In this document: piece by piece, positions 22,881 through 29,890 of the stretch | Numbering within the stretch: the stretch's first letter is position 1 | Layout of the letters: each line of letters opens with the position of its first letter | From: Geodermatophilus marinus | GTDB lineage: Bacteria; Actinomycetota; Actinomycetes; Mycobacteriales; Geodermatophilaceae | Length of the DNA: 36,584 bases | Assembly (NCBI RefSeq): GCF_003428645.1 | Contig: NZ_QVQH01000035.1 | Span: 1 to 36,584, forward strand | Direction: 5' to 3' | Notes under the pieces: model-generated | The model's input: the letters and a program-made list of their open reading frames with translations, nothing else | Told to the model about the DNA's origin: nothing | Databases searched by the model: none | Translations under genes and position numbers: made by a program

Positions 22881-23332
22881 GGCAGCACCACCGTCGCGCT
22901 CCCCGAGATGACCGGCGCCGGCCCGTCGCCCTCGCCGTCGCCCTCGCCCTCGCCCTCGCCGACGACCTCCACCACGAGGTCGCAGTCGGCCAGCCGGGCA
23001 CCGCTCTCCTCTCGGACGGCGGTGACCGTGCCCCGCACCCGGAGGTGCTGGCCGGCCAGGACCGTGCCGAGGAAGCGCACCCGCAGCCGGCGCAGCCGGT
23101 CGGCCCCGCCGGCCCACGCGGTGACCGCGTTCATGGCGTAGCCCATGGTGAGGGGGCCCTGGTTGACCGGCCGGTCGCCCATGCCGAGGGCCTGCAGCGT
23201 CGCGACGTCCCAGTGGATCGGCGTGGGGTCGGCCAGCAGCGCGGCCATCGTCTTCATCTTCTCGGCGCTGACCGAGGGGACGTCGTAGGCGGGCAGCCCG
23301 GTGCCGACCGCCACGGTCGCGGCCGCGGTCAT
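22877..23332 (-). CDS. MaoC-like dehydratase, C-terminal type, with Gly-Glu repeat
   Basis: Hot-dog protein of 151 residues. ADPTPIHWD corresponds to the hydratase-2 motif (D-x-N-P-x-H) with Thr for Asn, so the Asp-His pair is kept. NQGPLTMGYAMNAVTAW and 'VRFLGTVLAGQHLRVRG' are also typical. It probably pairs with the N-terminal-type MaoC protein encoded just upstream to form one hydratase. Near the C-terminus is a low-complexity Gly-Glu/Gly-Asp run encoded by a six-base repeat (about 22923-22962). The ATG at 23332 overlaps the upstream stop as ATGA. Confidence 0.82.
   Translation of the reverse strand: MTAAATVAVGTGLPAYDVPSVSAEKMKTMAALLADPTPIHWDVATLQALGMGDRPVNQGPLTMGYAMNAVTAWAGGADRLRRLRVRFLGTVLAGQHLRVRGTVTAVREESGARLADCDLVVEVVGEGEGEGDGEGDGPAPVISGSATVVLP
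22923..22962. repeat. Six-base repeat coding for Gly-Glu/Gly-Asp
   Basis: About six imperfect copies of CCCTCG/CCGTCG-type hexamers lie within the MaoC-like gene. On the minus strand they encode alternating Gly-Glu and Gly-Asp. It is an in-frame simple repeat in a likely surface loop. Confidence 0.6.
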
Positions 23333-23853
23333 GCATCCCTCCGCGGGAAGACGATGGAGTTCCAGCAGGTGGCCACGTGGCTCCCGTCCTCGATCTCGTG
23401 CCGGTCCGTCTCGTGCAGGTCCGTCTCGTGCAGGTCCGTCTCGTGCAGGTCCGTCTCGTGCAGGTCCATGGCGTAGCCGACGACGTCGAAGGCGCCGGTG
23501 CGCCGGCCGACCTTGCGCTCGCCGGAGACGATGCCGCCGCTGACCCGGTAGGTGGCGCCGACCCGGAGCGGCCGGTGCAGCGTGGTCTCGTGCTCGCCGA
23601 ACACCGGCCCGTCGGCGGCGGTGGCGCCGAACCAGCCGAACAGCTCGTCCCAGGTGATGCCCATGGCGCCGGTGGCCGCCATCCAGGCGAACAGCGGGTG
23701 GGCGACCTGCTCGCCGGCCCCCGGCAGCACCGACGGGGGCTCGGCGAGCACGGTGTCGGCCAGCAGCCAGGCCCGCCACGGGTGGACGGTGTAGGTGCCG
23801 CCGGGGAACCGGCGGCCCACCTGCGCCTGCAGCTCCGCCTCCCCGAAGGGCAC
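23329..23853 (-). CDS. MaoC N-terminal-type (FAS1-like) dehydratase subunit with DLHET repeat
   Basis: Protein of 174 residues resembling the N-terminal hot-dog of FAS1-like dehydratases. It starts 'MPFGEAELQAQVGRRFPGG' and has HPLFAWMA and a GEHETTLHRPLRVGATYRVSGG core. Near residues 130-154 there are four exact DLHET units plus a degenerate DRHEI, encoded by 15-base tandem repeats; this falls where a normal strand-turn of the fold should be. It lacks a clear D-x-N-P-x-H motif, as expected for the non-catalytic half of a heterodimer with the protein at 22877. GTG 23853 directly follows the ligase stop with no gap. Confidence 0.75.
   Translation of the reverse strand: MPFGEAELQAQVGRRFPGGTYTVHPWRAWLLADTVLAEPPSVLPGAGEQVAHPLFAWMAATGAMGITWDELFGWFGATAADGPVFGEHETTLHRPLRVGATYRVSGGIVSGERKVGRRTGAFDVVGYAMDLHETDLHETDLHETDLHETDRHEIEDGSHVATCWNSIVFPRRDA
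23404..23463. repeat. 15-base tandem repeat, four exact copies, in frame
   Basis: GTCCGTCTCGTGCAG is repeated four times without change at 23404-23463, with degenerate partial copies on either side. On the minus strand each unit encodes DLHET. The copies are identical at every base, including third positions, so the expansion is recent or is being kept uniform. Confidence 0.9.
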
Positions 23854-25407
23854 TCAGACCCCCCGGTCGCGGTCGGCCCAGTAGGGCTGGCGCAGCTCCC
23901 GCTTGAGGATCTTGCCGGTCGGCGCCTTGGGCAGCTGGCCGACGAAGTCCACCGAGCGCGGCTTCTGGTAGCCGGCCAGGTGCTTCCTGGCCTCGTCGAT
24001 GATGTCCTGCTCGGTGGCCGCCTGCCCCGGCTTGAGGACGACGACGGCCTTGACCGACTCGCCCCACTCGTCGTCCGGGACGCCGAAGACGGCGCACTCC
24101 AGCACGGCCGGGTGCTGGTTGATCGCCTCCTCGACCTGCACGGAGTAGATGTTCTCCCCGCCGGAGATGATCATGTCCTTGGCGCGGTCGACGATGAAGA
24201 CGTAGCGGTCCTCGTCCCACGTGGCCATGTCGCCGGTCCACATCCAGCCGTCGCGGATGGTCTGCGCGGTGAGCTCCGGCTGGTTGAGGTAGCCGATCAT
24301 GTTCTGCTCGCCGCGGACGATGATCTGCCCGGCGGTGCGCCCGTCGCGGGGCACGTCGCGGCCGAGCTCGTCGACGACGCGGATCTGGGCGGTGAAGCCC
24401 TCCCGGCCGCAGGAGCGCAGCCGCTCGGGGTGGTCGCCGTTCACCGCGCGGACGTGGTCCTCCTGCGACAGGAAGGTCATGCCGGCGCCCTCGGTCTGCC
24501 CGTAGCCCTGGATCATCGTGCAGGGGAAGTTGTCCATCGCCGCGCGGACGACCGAGGAGGGCATCGGGCCGCCGCCGTACTGGAAGTTGCGCAGGCTGGA
24601 GAGGTCGTAGTCCGCGAAGCCCGGCACGGCCATCATCCAGTTGATCATCGTGGTGATGCCGAGGAACGCCGAGACCTTCTCCTCCTGGATGATCTCCAGG
24701 GCCTGCTGCGCCTCGAAGTTGACCAGCACGAGCGGGCAGCCGTGCCGGTTGTAGTTCATCGCCAGCACGGTGGGGATGTGGTACATCTGCCCGGTCAGCA
24801 TGTAGACGTCGGTGGGCACGATCCGCTCGGCCACGGTCTGGGCCAGCATCATCGCCCCCGCGCTGCGGTGGGTGTGCACGGCGCCCTTGCTCTTCCCGGT
24901 GGTCCCGCCGGTGTAGAGGATGAAGAACGGGTCGTCGTCGAGCACCGAGGAGACCCAGATCGGCTCCTCGTCGCCGGCGGACTCGACCATCCGGGTGAAG
25001 CTGCCGTCGCTCTTGTCGCCGAACTGCAGCCAGTTCGGGACGTCGACGTCGCGCTGCAGCTGCTCGACCGCCTCCGACCACTCGTCGGCGCTGATCACCG
25101 CCTTCGGCGCGGCGTCGCGGACGATGGTGGCCAGCTCCTCGCCGGCCAGCCGCCAGTTGAGCGGTTGGAGCACCAGGCCGGCGCGGCCGGCGGCGTAGTA
25201 CAGCGCCATGTACTCGGCGCAGTTGCGGGAGAGGACGGCGAACCGGTCGCCCTTCTCCAGGCCCAGCCCGCGCAGGCCGTTGGCCGCCCGTCGCACCAGC
25301 TGGTCGAACTCCGCGTAGGTCATCCGGCGGCTGTGGGGGACGTCGACGATCGCCTCGGCGCGCGGGGTCAGCGCGGCCCACTTGGCCGGGATCAGGCCCT
25401 GGTTCAC
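23854..25407 (-). CDS. AMP-forming acyl-CoA synthetase (FadD-like)
   Basis: Ligase of 517 residues. The P-loop is LYTGGTTGKSKG (about 172-183). Other motifs are YGQTEGAG (A5), WMWTGDMA (A7), DRAKDMIISGGENIYS (A8) and the canonical A10 APTGKILKRELR with the catalytic lysine present. It is thus the most standard of the three ligases in the window. The start is GTG 25407, behind a strong GGAAGGAG, not the upstream ATG at 25482. It lies between an NTF2-like gene and the MaoC pair, so it probably makes the CoA ester those enzymes use. The acid is unknown. Confidence 0.9.
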   Translation of the reverse strand: MNQGLIPAKWAALTPRAEAIVDVPHSRRMTYAEFDQLVRRAANGLRGLGLEKGDRFAVLSRNCAEYMALYYAAGRAGLVLQPLNWRLAGEELATIVRDAAPKAVISADEWSEAVEQLQRDVDVPNWLQFGDKSDGSFTRMVESAGDEEPIWVSSVLDDDPFFILYTGGTTGKSKGAVHTHRSAGAMMLAQTVAERIVPTDVYMLTGQMYHIPTVLAMNYNRHGCPLVLVNFEAQQALEIIQEEKVSAFLGITTMINWMMAVPGFADYDLSSLRNFQYGGGPMPSSVVRAAMDNFPCTMIQGYGQTEGAGMTFLSQEDHVRAVNGDHPERLRSCGREGFTAQIRVVDELGRDVPRDGRTAGQIIVRGEQNMIGYLNQPELTAQTIRDGWMWTGDMATWDEDRYVFIVDRAKDMIISGGENIYSVQVEEAINQHPAVLECAVFGVPDDEWGESVKAVVVLKPGQAATEQDIIDEARKHLAGYQKPRSVDFVGQLPKAPTGKILKRELRQPYWADRDRGV

Positions 25408-25436
25408 GGCGGCTCTCCTTCCGGGGGCGGGCGCGG

Positions 25437-25847
25437 TCAGTACGGGAGGTCGAGCTCGATGTGCCGCTTGGTGAACCGCCACGCGCCGTCGCCCTCGCGG
25501 ACCAGCTCGTCCTCGTAGCGCGCGGTGGAGAGCAGGGTCGCCGTGCCGTCCTGGACGGAGATGAGCGTGAGGTAGGAGCTGACCACGGCGCTGTCCTCGG
25601 TCTCCTTGCGCAGGACGACGTTCGTGGTGACGTGCCGGCGCTGGTCGGTCTGGCCGGCCAGGCTGTCGGTCATCAGCTTCATGACCGCCTCCTTGCCCTC
25701 GAACGGGCCGATGAGGTCGCCGCCGGCGATCCGCATGCTCAGCACCGCCCCGTCGGCGAAGGTGTCGGCCATCTCCGTCATGTCGTTCTCGTCGTAGGCG
25801 ATGGAGTACCGGTTGAGCACGTTCTCGATGGCACCGCGAGCGGACAT
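25437..25847 (-). CDS. NTF2-like (SnoaL-type) protein
   Basis: Protein of 136 residues with a compact NTF2-like fold. 'ENVLNRYSIAYDENDMTEMADTFADGAVLSMRIAGGD' opens it, a central RRHVTTNVVLRKE carries a His, and it ends 'ARYEDELVREGDGAWRFTKRHIELDLPY'. It is the first gene of the eight-gene minus run, with a strong AGGAGG before ATG 25847 and a possible promoter about 58 bases upstream. It is the smallest of the minus-strand members and lacks the long C-terminal extension of those at 16068 and 21862. The function is unknown. Confidence 0.78.
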   Translation of the reverse strand: MSARGAIENVLNRYSIAYDENDMTEMADTFADGAVLSMRIAGGDLIGPFEGKEAVMKLMTDSLAGQTDQRRHVTTNVVLRKETEDSAVVSSYLTLISVQDGTATLLSTARYEDELVREGDGAWRFTKRHIELDLPY

Positions 25848-25904
25848 GTGGCGACCTCCTCGATCGGCCGACGGCGTCGTCGGCGTGGCTGTGTGATCGG
25901 GCTT

Positions 25905-25910
25905 ACCCTA
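25905..25910 (-). promoter_or_regulatory. Possible -10 element (TAGGGT) of the eight-gene minus operon
   Basis: On the minus strand TAGGGTAAGC lies 57 bases before ATG 25847, preceded by TGCATA. The same TGCATAnGGT pattern occurs before the P450 gene at 27257. The GGnTAAGC part recalls the elements at 29614 and 33242. No good -35 is visible. Confidence 0.35.
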
Positions 25911-25947
25911 TGCATGGTTCGCCTGGTTGAGAAGCCCCCGGTGCCGG

Positions 25948-25985
25948 CCCGGTCCGCGGCGCCCGGCCGGGCGCCGCGGACCGGG
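25948..25985 (-). terminator. Perfect 38-bp palindrome, terminator after P450
   Basis: CCCGGTCCGCGGCGCCCGG at 25948-25966 is followed with no spacer by its exact complement to 25985. It starts six bases beyond the P450 stop (minus strand) and separates that gene from the NTF2-like operon promoter. The RNA stem is nearly pure G-C; there is no U-tract. Confidence 0.65.
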
Positions 25986-25991
25986 GCGGGG

Positions 25992-27257
25992 TCACGCCGC
26001 GGTCGGGACGTCGAACTCGACCAGCAGGCTCGCCACGCTGCGGGTGTAGAGGCCGACCTCCCGCGGCGTGAAGCCCTCCTGGTAGCGCAGGTTCGGCAGC
26101 CGGTCGAGCACGAGGCCCAGCGCGACGGCCATCTCCTCCCGGGCGAGGAGCGAGCCGACGCAGAAGTGCCGGCCGAGGATGAACTGCACGTGGTTGGCGG
26201 CCCCGCTGAAGGCCTTGGCCACGTCGAGGTCGGGGCGGTGGATGTCGAAGACGTCCGGGTCCCGGAACTGCCGCTCGTCGCGGTTGGCGGCGGCGAGCAT
26301 CATGATGCAGGTCGAACCGGCGGGGATCGTGGTGCCCTCGATCCGGACGTCGTCCTCGGTCTGGCGCATGATCATGTGCACCGGGCCGGAGAAGCGCAGC
26401 GTCTCGGCGATGACGGCGTCGGCGAGCGACCGGTCGGCGCGGACGGCGGCCATCTGCTCCGGGTGGTCGAGCAGGTTGCGCACCATGCTGGCGATCGCCT
26501 TGTCGGTGGTCTCGCCGCCGGCGACCAGCAGCAGGCTGACGAACGCCTTGATCTCCTCGTCGGACATCCGCTGCCCGTCGACCTCGGCCCGGCACAGGCG
26601 GGAGAGCAGGTCGTCGCCGTCGCCGGAGCGGCGCTCGCGGATGATCGGCATCATGTAGTCCCGCAGCTCCTCGCGGGTCTGGTCCGCCTGGGCCGTGATC
26701 GCCGGGTCGCCGGCCAGGTTGTTCAGGTGGGCCATGATCGAGTGGTACCAGCGGTGGAAGCGCTCCTGGTCGCTCTTGGGCAGGCCCAGCATGTCGACCA
26801 TCACGTTGATCGGGAACCACGTGGTGAACTCGGCGACCAGGTCGGCCCGTCCGCGGCCCACCAGCCCGTCGGCCAGGTCGGCCGCGGCGCGCTCGACCGC
26901 CCGGGTGACCAGCTCGGCGGCGTTGCGGGTGATGACCGGCAGGAAGGCCTCCAGGCCCTTGCCGCGGAAGAACGGGTTGAGCAGGGCGCGGTGGGTGGCG
27001 TGCTCCCGGCCCTCCATCTGCAGGATGGTCCGGCCGTGGATGGGCTCGAGCTGCCAGTCGTAGTTGCGGCTCGAGAAGGCCGGGCTGCGGAAGGCCGACG
27101 CGCAGTCGGCGTACCGGCTGATCAACCAGCTCTGCGTCGCCTCGTGGTGGTGCGCCGGGTGGAAGTCCCGCAGGACCCGGTGGAAGGGGTAGGGGTCGGC
27201 GATGAACTCCGGGGACAGGATGTCCGGGGCCTGCGGGGGCACGGTCGACTGGGCCAT
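25992..27257 (-). CDS. Cytochrome P450
   Basis: Bacterial soluble P450 of 421 residues that would hydroxylate a substrate with two electrons from a ferredoxin. The I-helix oxygen motif is AGGETT, the K-helix ExxR is ETLR, and the haem loop is FILGRHFCVGS with the ligand C366. The loop departs from the usual FGxGxHxC-G by lacking the first Gly and the His two before Cys, but keeps F-x-x-G-x-x-x-C-x-G. The start is ATG 27257, behind AGGAGC. The gene has its own promoter with a CRP-type palindrome and its own terminator. The nearest redox partners are encoded at 29684-31078. The substrate is unknown. Confidence 0.92.
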   Translation of the reverse strand: MAQSTVPPQAPDILSPEFIADPYPFHRVLRDFHPAHHHEATQSWLISRYADCASAFRSPAFSSRNYDWQLEPIHGRTILQMEGREHATHRALLNPFFRGKGLEAFLPVITRNAAELVTRAVERAAADLADGLVGRGRADLVAEFTTWFPINVMVDMLGLPKSDQERFHRWYHSIMAHLNNLAGDPAITAQADQTREELRDYMMPIIRERRSGDGDDLLSRLCRAEVDGQRMSDEEIKAFVSLLLVAGGETTDKAIASMVRNLLDHPEQMAAVRADRSLADAVIAETLRFSGPVHMIMRQTEDDVRIEGTTIPAGSTCIMMLAAANRDERQFRDPDVFDIHRPDLDVAKAFSGAANHVQFILGRHFCVGSLLAREEMAVALGLVLDRLPNLRYQEGFTPREVGLYTRSVASLLVEFDVPTAA

Positions 27258-27303
27258 GGGGGTGCTCCTGGTGGACTCGGCAGCGCGGCACGAAAGCCTG
27301 TGC

Positions 27304-27332
27304 ACCATATGCAGGCTGTGAGCCGGCTCACA
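27304..27332 (-). promoter_or_regulatory. P450 promoter with perfect CRP/GlxR consensus operator
   Basis: TGTGAGCCGGCTCACA at 27317-27332 is a perfect 16-bp palindrome and an exact match to the CRP-family consensus TGTGA-N6-TCACA. Downstream on the minus strand TATGGT (27309 to 27304) fits a -10 box, so the operator covers the -35 region. The transcript would start near 27297, about 40 bases before ATG 27257. Binding over -35 suggests repression or class II activation; which one is not known. Confidence 0.6.
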
Positions 27333-27333
27333 A

Positions 27334-27373
27334 GGAGCGGCCGCCGCCACGGGTCCGTGGCGGCGGCCGCTCC
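27334..27373 (-). terminator. 19-bp-arm hairpin after the mycofactocin-type SDR gene
   Basis: GGAGCGGCCGCCGCCACGG at 27334-27352 pairs perfectly with 27355-27373 around two bases. It lies 30 bases beyond the SDR stop on the minus strand and directly abuts the P450 operator. It probably ends the P450/SDR transcript coming from 29579. No U-tract is present. Confidence 0.65.
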
Positions 27374-27403
27374 GCGCCGGGGACGACCGGGTCGCCCCCG
27401 GGT

Positions 27404-28243
27404 TCACTTCACGAACGCGCCGGCGTCCACCGGGAACGCCACGCCGGTGACGTAGCGGGCCTCGTCGCTGGCCAGGAACAGCACGGCGTTGCTGATGTCC
27501 ACCGGCTCGATCCAGGGCACCGGCAGGGTGTTCAGCGACAGGAACCCCGGCATCGCCTTCTCCTGGCTGGGCTCGGGGTCGCCGGGGGAGAACATCGCCC
27601 AGGTGCCCGGGTTCTGGATCATGAGCGTGTCGACGTTGGTCGGGTGGATCGTGTTGACCCGGATCGAGTGCGGCCCCAGCTCGTTGGCCAGGGTGCGCAT
27701 CAGCCCGACGATGCCGTGCTTGCAGGCGACGTAGTGGGCGACGTTCTGGATGCCCTTGAGGCCGCCGATCGAGCTGGTGAACAGGATCGACCCGCCCCGG
27801 CCGGCCTCGATCATCGCGGGGATGGCGACCTTGGCGGTGTGGAAGACGCCGGTGAGGTTGACGTCGACCATGTCCTTCCACTGCTCGCCGGTCAGCTCCC
27901 ACGCCTTGCCGTAGGTGGCGATGCCGGCGTTGGCGACCACGGTGTCCACCCGGCCGAGCTCGGCCAGGCCGGCGTCGAAGGCGGCCTGGAGGGCGCCGAG
28001 GTCGCGGACGTCGGCCTTGCGGGCGACGATCCGCCGGTCGAGGGCCTCCACCGCCGCCACCGTCTCGGCCAGCTCCTCCTCGGTGGCCAGCGGGTAGTAC
28101 GGCGTGACGGTGCCGATGTCCTCGCAGATGTCGACGGCGATGATGTCGGCGCCCTCCTGGGCCAGCCGGACCGCGTGGCTGCGGCCCTGCCCGCGGGCCG
28201 CGCCGGTGATGAAGGCGACCTTCCCCTCCATGCGCCCTGCCAT
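27404..28243 (-). CDS. Mycofactocin-type SDR oxidoreductase (carveol dehydrogenase-like)
   Basis: SDR of 279 residues. FITGAARGQGRSHA is the cofactor motif, followed by AVDICEDIG and an insertion ending 'ATEEELAETVAAVEALDRRIVARKADVRD', which marks mycofactocin-linked SDRs. The catalytic set is S158-Y171-K175 (YVACK). The start is ATG 28243, behind GAGAGGAG; an upstream extension of the frame runs through the intergenic bases and is unlikely. It lies 58 bases after a P450 gene on the same strand, which suggests that the P450 makes an alcohol and this enzyme oxidises it. It ends at a strong hairpin. Confidence 0.9.
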   Translation of the reverse strand: MAGRMEGKVAFITGAARGQGRSHAVRLAQEGADIIAVDICEDIGTVTPYYPLATEEELAETVAAVEALDRRIVARKADVRDLGALQAAFDAGLAELGRVDTVVANAGIATYGKAWELTGEQWKDMVDVNLTGVFHTAKVAIPAMIEAGRGGSILFTSSIGGLKGIQNVAHYVACKHGIVGLMRTLANELGPHSIRVNTIHPTNVDTLMIQNPGTWAMFSPGDPEPSQEKAMPGFLSLNTLPVPWIEPVDISNAVLFLASDEARYVTGVAFPVDAGAFVK

Positions 28244-28301
28244 GGACCTGCTCCTCTCGTCGGGTGTGCCCGGCTGCGGGCGTTTCCGGTCGTGCGCGGT
28301 G

Positions 28302-29579
28302 TCAGCTGCGGGCGCTGGCGGCGGACACGCCGGCGGGGACGGCCCCCGGCGGCAGCCGCCGCTCACCCGGCGTGAAGGTGACCGGGATCCGCTGCCACCC
28401 CTTGTTCACGCCCTGTCGCGGGTAGCGCTTGAGCCCGCTCATGTCGACCGCGTAGTCGGGCATGCGCTCCAGGACCTGCTTGAGCATCTCCTTGGCCATC
28501 CGCTTGCCGAAGTGCGAGCCCGCGCAGCGGTGCACGCCGACGCCGAAGGCCAGGTGCCGGTTGGGCCAGCGGTGGATGTCGATCTCGTCGGGGTTCTCGA
28601 ACTGCTGCTCGTCCCGGTTGGCCGACGACCACGCCAGCAGCGCCCGGTCGCCGACGCCCATCGGGCAGCCGTGGAACTCGGTCTCCTCGAGCACCGTGCG
28701 GGCCAGCGCCTGGGTGGGGGAGAAGAAGCGCAGGAACTCCTCGATCGCCCGGTCCAGCAGCGACGGGTCGTCGATGAGCTCCTGGCGGACGTCGGGGTGC
28801 TCGTAGAGCCAGACGAGGGCCTGGCTGACCAGCGAGGCCGTCGTCCCGACGCCGCCGCTGACCAGCAGCTCGACGATCGAGAAGACCTCCTCCTCGGTGA
28901 TCGGCCGGCCGTCGACCTCCTGCTGCACCAGGTAGCTGATGACGTCGTCGCGGGGCTCCGCGGCGCGGGCGGCGATCGTCTGCCGCATCTGCTCCGAGCA
29001 CCAGGGCAGGTCGACCTCCACCGCCTGCTTGTAGACCGGGCTGTCCGTCGGCTCGGCCAGCGTGGCCTGGTGGGAGCGGGCGTAGACCTGCCAGTGCTGC
29101 ACGTCGAGCCCGAGCCAGTCGATGGTGCAGATCGCGGGGACGCCGATGACCTGGGCGAGGTCGGCCTGGCCGGACTCGATGAGCTCGTCGACGAACCAGG
29201 TGGTCCACCGGACGATCATGTCCTCGATCCGTGCCACGGCCGCGGGTGAGGCGATCGGGTTGATGACCTTGCGGAACGCGCGGAACTCCGGCGGGTCCAG
29301 CTCGATCGGGATGTGCTTGTGCATCGGCGTCTTCGGGATGACGACCGACAGCCCGGGGCCGCCGTACTGGTCGAGGCGCTGGGAGGAGAAGACGTCGTCG
29401 TCCCGGGCGGCCTCGAACACCGACTCGTAGTCGGTCAGCACCCAGAAGCCGCCGTAGGCCTCCGACCACGCGACAGGATGGGTCTGCCGCAGCGCGCGGT
29501 AGCTGCCGACCGTGTCGTCGGCGTGCTCCTGCGAGTGGTGGTCGAAGTGGACGACGGGACACCGACCGCGGGCCTGCAT
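28302..29579 (-). CDS. Cytochrome P450
   Basis: P450 of 425 residues. The I-helix motif is SGGVGTT, ExxR is EFLR, and the haem loop is the canonical LAFGVGVHRCAGSHF with ligand C352. The C-terminal 15 residues are an Ala/Pro/Ser tail. I start at ATG 29579, with GGAG nine bases upstream. A longer frame from 29642 would add 21 polar residues coded by atypical codons and would run through the promoter, so it is rejected. It is divergent from the ferredoxin gene across 104 bases, and precedes an SDR that may oxidise its product. The substrate is not evident. Confidence 0.93.
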   Translation of the reverse strand: MQARGRCPVVHFDHHSQEHADDTVGSYRALRQTHPVAWSEAYGGFWVLTDYESVFEAARDDDVFSSQRLDQYGGPGLSVVIPKTPMHKHIPIELDPPEFRAFRKVINPIASPAAVARIEDMIVRWTTWFVDELIESGQADLAQVIGVPAICTIDWLGLDVQHWQVYARSHQATLAEPTDSPVYKQAVEVDLPWCSEQMRQTIAARAAEPRDDVISYLVQQEVDGRPITEEEVFSIVELLVSGGVGTTASLVSQALVWLYEHPDVRQELIDDPSLLDRAIEEFLRFFSPTQALARTVLEETEFHGCPMGVGDRALLAWSSANRDEQQFENPDEIDIHRWPNRHLAFGVGVHRCAGSHFGKRMAKEMLKQVLERMPDYAVDMSGLKRYPRQGVNKGWQRIPVTFTPGERRLPPGAVPAGVSAASARS

Positions 29580-29602
29580 GTGGTCTCCGTCTCTGTTCTC
29601 CG

Positions 29603-29631
29603 TCACAGTGTGATAATGCTTATCCTGGTTT
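29603..29631. promoter_or_regulatory. Divergent control region with TCACAGTGTGA and shared 18-bp element
   Basis: TCACAGTGTGA (29603-29613) is an 11-bp odd palindrome. It runs into TAATGCTTATCCTGGTTT (29614-29631), which recurs with one mismatch at 33242-33259. GATAATGCTTATC inside it is an inverted repeat with five-base arms. On the minus strand CAGGAT (29627 to 29622) can serve as -10 for the P450 gene at 29579. The ferredoxin gene reads the other way from 29684. Confidence 0.5.
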
Positions 29632-29683
29632 TGCTCTGTCAACAGGGTGGGGCGGTGTCGCCCGCACCCGGAGGGGAACGACC

Positions 29684-29875
29684 ATGCACGTCTCTGTCGA
29701 CCTGAACGTCTGCCAGGGGCACGGCGTCTGCCACATGACCGCTCCGGACGTGTTCGAGCTCGACGAGGAGGACGGCCACGCCATCGTCATGGTGGACCCC
29801 GTCCCCGCCGAGCTCGAGGCCGACGCGCAGCTCGCCGCCGACAGCTGCCCCGAGCGGGCGATCACGGTCTCCTGA
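29684..29875 (+). CDS. Ferredoxin, CxxHxxC 3Fe-4S type
   Basis: Small electron carrier of 63 residues. The cluster motif is CQGHGVC (C10, H13, C16) with the third Cys at C55 followed by Pro. This is the single-cluster ferredoxin type in which the second Cys of the 4Fe-4S motif is replaced, here by His. Such ferredoxins commonly reduce actinobacterial P450s. The start ATG 29684 has GGAGGGG at 29670-29676. It lies divergent to a P450 gene and 15 bases before a ferredoxin reductase gene, so it is the probable donor to one or both P450s. Confidence 0.93.
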   Translation: MHVSVDLNVCQGHGVCHMTAPDVFELDEEDGHAIVMVDPVPAELEADAQLAADSCPERAITVS

Positions 29876-29890
29876 CCGGGCATCCCTGAC

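Noticed and set aside
23404..23463. Tandem repeat as a CRISPR array
   Set aside because: Units are contiguous without spacers and lie in frame within a gene.
23854..25482. Upstream ATG at 25482 for the third ligase
   Set aside because: It lies inside the NTF2-like gene and adds a low-complexity stretch. GTG 25407 has a strong GGAAGGAG.
25905..25910. Third full copy of the 18-bp shared element
   Set aside because: Only GCTTAyCCTA is common; outside that the match is poor, so it is listed only as a possible -10 element.
28302..29642. Longer P450 start at 29642 (21 extra residues)
   Set aside because: The extension runs through the AT-richer promoter element and uses atypical codons. ATG 29579 has GGAG at a good distance.
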